DNA of 64,000 nt from Halalkalibacillus sediminis (GTDB taxonomy: Bacteria > Bacillota > Bacilli > Bacillales > Alkalibacillaceae): NCBI RefSeq assembly GCF_002844535.1, contig NZ_PJNH01000003.1:434001-498000 (forward strand). Direction: 5' to 3'. Shown piece after piece: positions 63,042 to 64,000 of the stretch (position 1 is its first letter; each line of letters begins with the position of its first letter). A program made the position numbers and the translations under genes. The notes beneath the pieces were generated by a model, which was not told where the DNA came from, searched no databases, and worked only from the letters and a program-made list of their open reading frames with translations.

Positions 63042-63605
63042 GTGAAAATAAATGAAATCATAGTCGTTGAAGGTAAAGACGATACTACAAGAATAAAGTT
63101 AGCCGTCAGTGCTGATACAATTGAAACAAATGGTTCTGCCATCAATAAGTCCGTTTATGATCAAATCAGATTAGCAAAACAGAAAAGAGGAGTTATTGTT
63201 TTCACGGACCCTGATTATCCAGGCGAGAGGATCAGAAAGCTGATCAACGAACATGTACCTGGTTGTAAACATGCATTTTTACCAAAAGAAAAAGCAATCG
63301 GGAAGCGTGGATTAGGAATTGAGCACGCGTCTGTTGAAGATATCCAGGAAGCCTTGAGTAATGTGTATACGGTTGCTGAGGACCACGAAAGCTCCCAACA
63401 AGACTGGAAGCAACTTTTATTAGCTTATGGCTTATTAGGTGGGCCAGAAGCTAAAAGTCGTCGAAAGAGGCTAGGGGATCAATTACAAATTGGTTATGCA
63501 AATGGTAAACAGCTTGAGAAGCGATTAAACATGTTTCAAATCACTCAAGAAACGTTTGAAAAGACCATGAAACAAATTATCAAGGAGGAGCGCTCAAGTG
63601 AATAA
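63042..63605 (+). CDS. rnmV: Ribonuclease M5 (5S rRNA maturation)
   Basis: 187 aa. Toprim nuclease with VVEGKDD near 8-14 and FTDPDYPGERIR near 56-67. GTG start after AAGGT. Overlaps rsmA by 8 nt. Confidence 0.95.
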   Translation: MKINEIIVVEGKDDTTRIKLAVSADTIETNGSAINKSVYDQIRLAKQKRGVIVFTDPDYPGERIRKLINEHVPGCKHAFLPKEKAIGKRGLGIEHASVEDIQEALSNVYTVAEDHESSQQDWKQLLLAYGLLGGPEAKSRRKRLGDQLQIGYANGKQLEKRLNMFQITQETFEKTMKQIIKEERSSE

Positions 63606-64000
63606 GCCGGTAGCAACAATCACAAGAACGAAGCAAATCATGAAAGACCATCATTTATCTTTCAAAAAAAGTTTAGGTCAAAACTTTTTGATCGATGTGA
63701 ATGTATTAGAGAAAATCGTATCAAAAGCAGGGGTTGATGAGGATTCTGTCGTTATCGAAATTGGCCCCGGTATCGGTGCACTGACTGAACAGTTAGCGAA
63801 AAAAGCTAAGCGCGTCTATGCATTTGAAATCGACCAACGACTTGAAAAAGTATTAGAAGAAACGATGCAGCCTTATGATAACGTTGAAATCATTTTCGAA
63901 GATATCTTAAAAGTTGATTTGGAGAAATTTTTTAAAGAAAACATCGATGCTTCTGAGCGCGTCCAAATTGTTGCTAATTTGCCTTACTATATTACGACAG
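63598..64000 (+). CDS. rsmA: 16S rRNA dimethyladenosine transferase RsmA (KsgA), cut by window end
   Basis: First 134 residues only. GTG start with AAGGAGG upstream. FKKSLGQNFLID near 23-34, SAM-binding IEIGPGIGALTEQL near 52-65, and NLPYYITT near the edge (catalytic NLPY). It dimethylates the two adenines near the 3' end of 16S rRNA. The stop lies outside. Confidence 0.95.
   Translation, partial: MNKPVATITRTKQIMKDHHLSFKKSLGQNFLIDVNVLEKIVSKAGVDEDSVVIEIGPGIGALTEQLAKKAKRVYAFEIDQRLEKVLEETMQPYDNVEIIFEDILKVDLEKFFKENIDASERVQIVANLPYYITT

Overview
The window is the replication-origin region of a low-GC, endospore-forming member of the Bacillaceae. Gene order from rpmH-dnaA-dnaN-recF-gyrB-gyrA through dacA, pdxST, serS, dnaX, recR, tmk, holB, metS and yabE to rsmA follows the Bacillus subtilis origin map. 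Spore genes (bofA, csfB/Gin, sleL/yaaH, a CotY/CotZ-type coat protein, spoIIIJ, jag, abrB) confirm a sporulator. Acidic, E/D-rich proteins suggest a halophilic or halotolerant relative (Halobacillus/Alkalibacillus-like), but the genus cannot be fixed from sequence alone.

Layout. 0-9.2 kb, minus strand, running away from the origin: rpmH, rnpA, yidC/spoIIIJ, jag, mnmE, mnmG, rsmG, noc, parA, parB, with one perfect parS site. 9.2-11.3 kb: bipartite oriC flanking dnaA, with DnaA-box clusters, a DnaA-trio-like unwinding element and possible Spo0A boxes. 11.3-25.4 kb, plus strand: dnaN, rlbA, recF, remB, gyrB, gyrA, a degenerate HD-GYP gene, dacA, pdxS, pdxT, a T-box leader, serS and tRNA-Ser(UGA). 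25.5-27.7 kb: dck/dgk (minus) and a spore-coat gene. 27.7-33.6 kb: a persulfide-handling island (CstR repressor, two near-identical TusA copies, DsrE, rhodanese, TusA-rhodanese, rhodanese-persulfide dioxygenase, SulP), with three CstR-type operators. 33.6-37.7 kb, minus: murein peptide catabolism (ykfC, ykfB, ykfA, dppA). 37.9-44.7 kb: acsA, ydbST, an orphan lysine/ornithine N-hydroxylase, a PfpI protein and a DUF3891 gene carrying a perfect Noc-binding site. 45-64 kb: sleL, tadA, SRP RNA, then the dnaX-to-rsmA block.

The protein-coding content is mostly conserved core. The unexplained material is between genes: (1) a GC-rich, about 170-bp multi-stem palindrome directly after the dnaN stop codon; (2) two degenerate tandem arrays with an exact 21-bp period, one between the serS T-box terminator and serS, one after the DUF3891 gene; (3) a 93-94-bp structured interspersed repeat in three copies (family B); (4) a repeat with fixed ends and a variable structured middle in three copies (family A). 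These are the best candidates for undescribed elements. Compared with B. subtilis, the rRNA operons, yaaL and yazA are absent from their usual positions.
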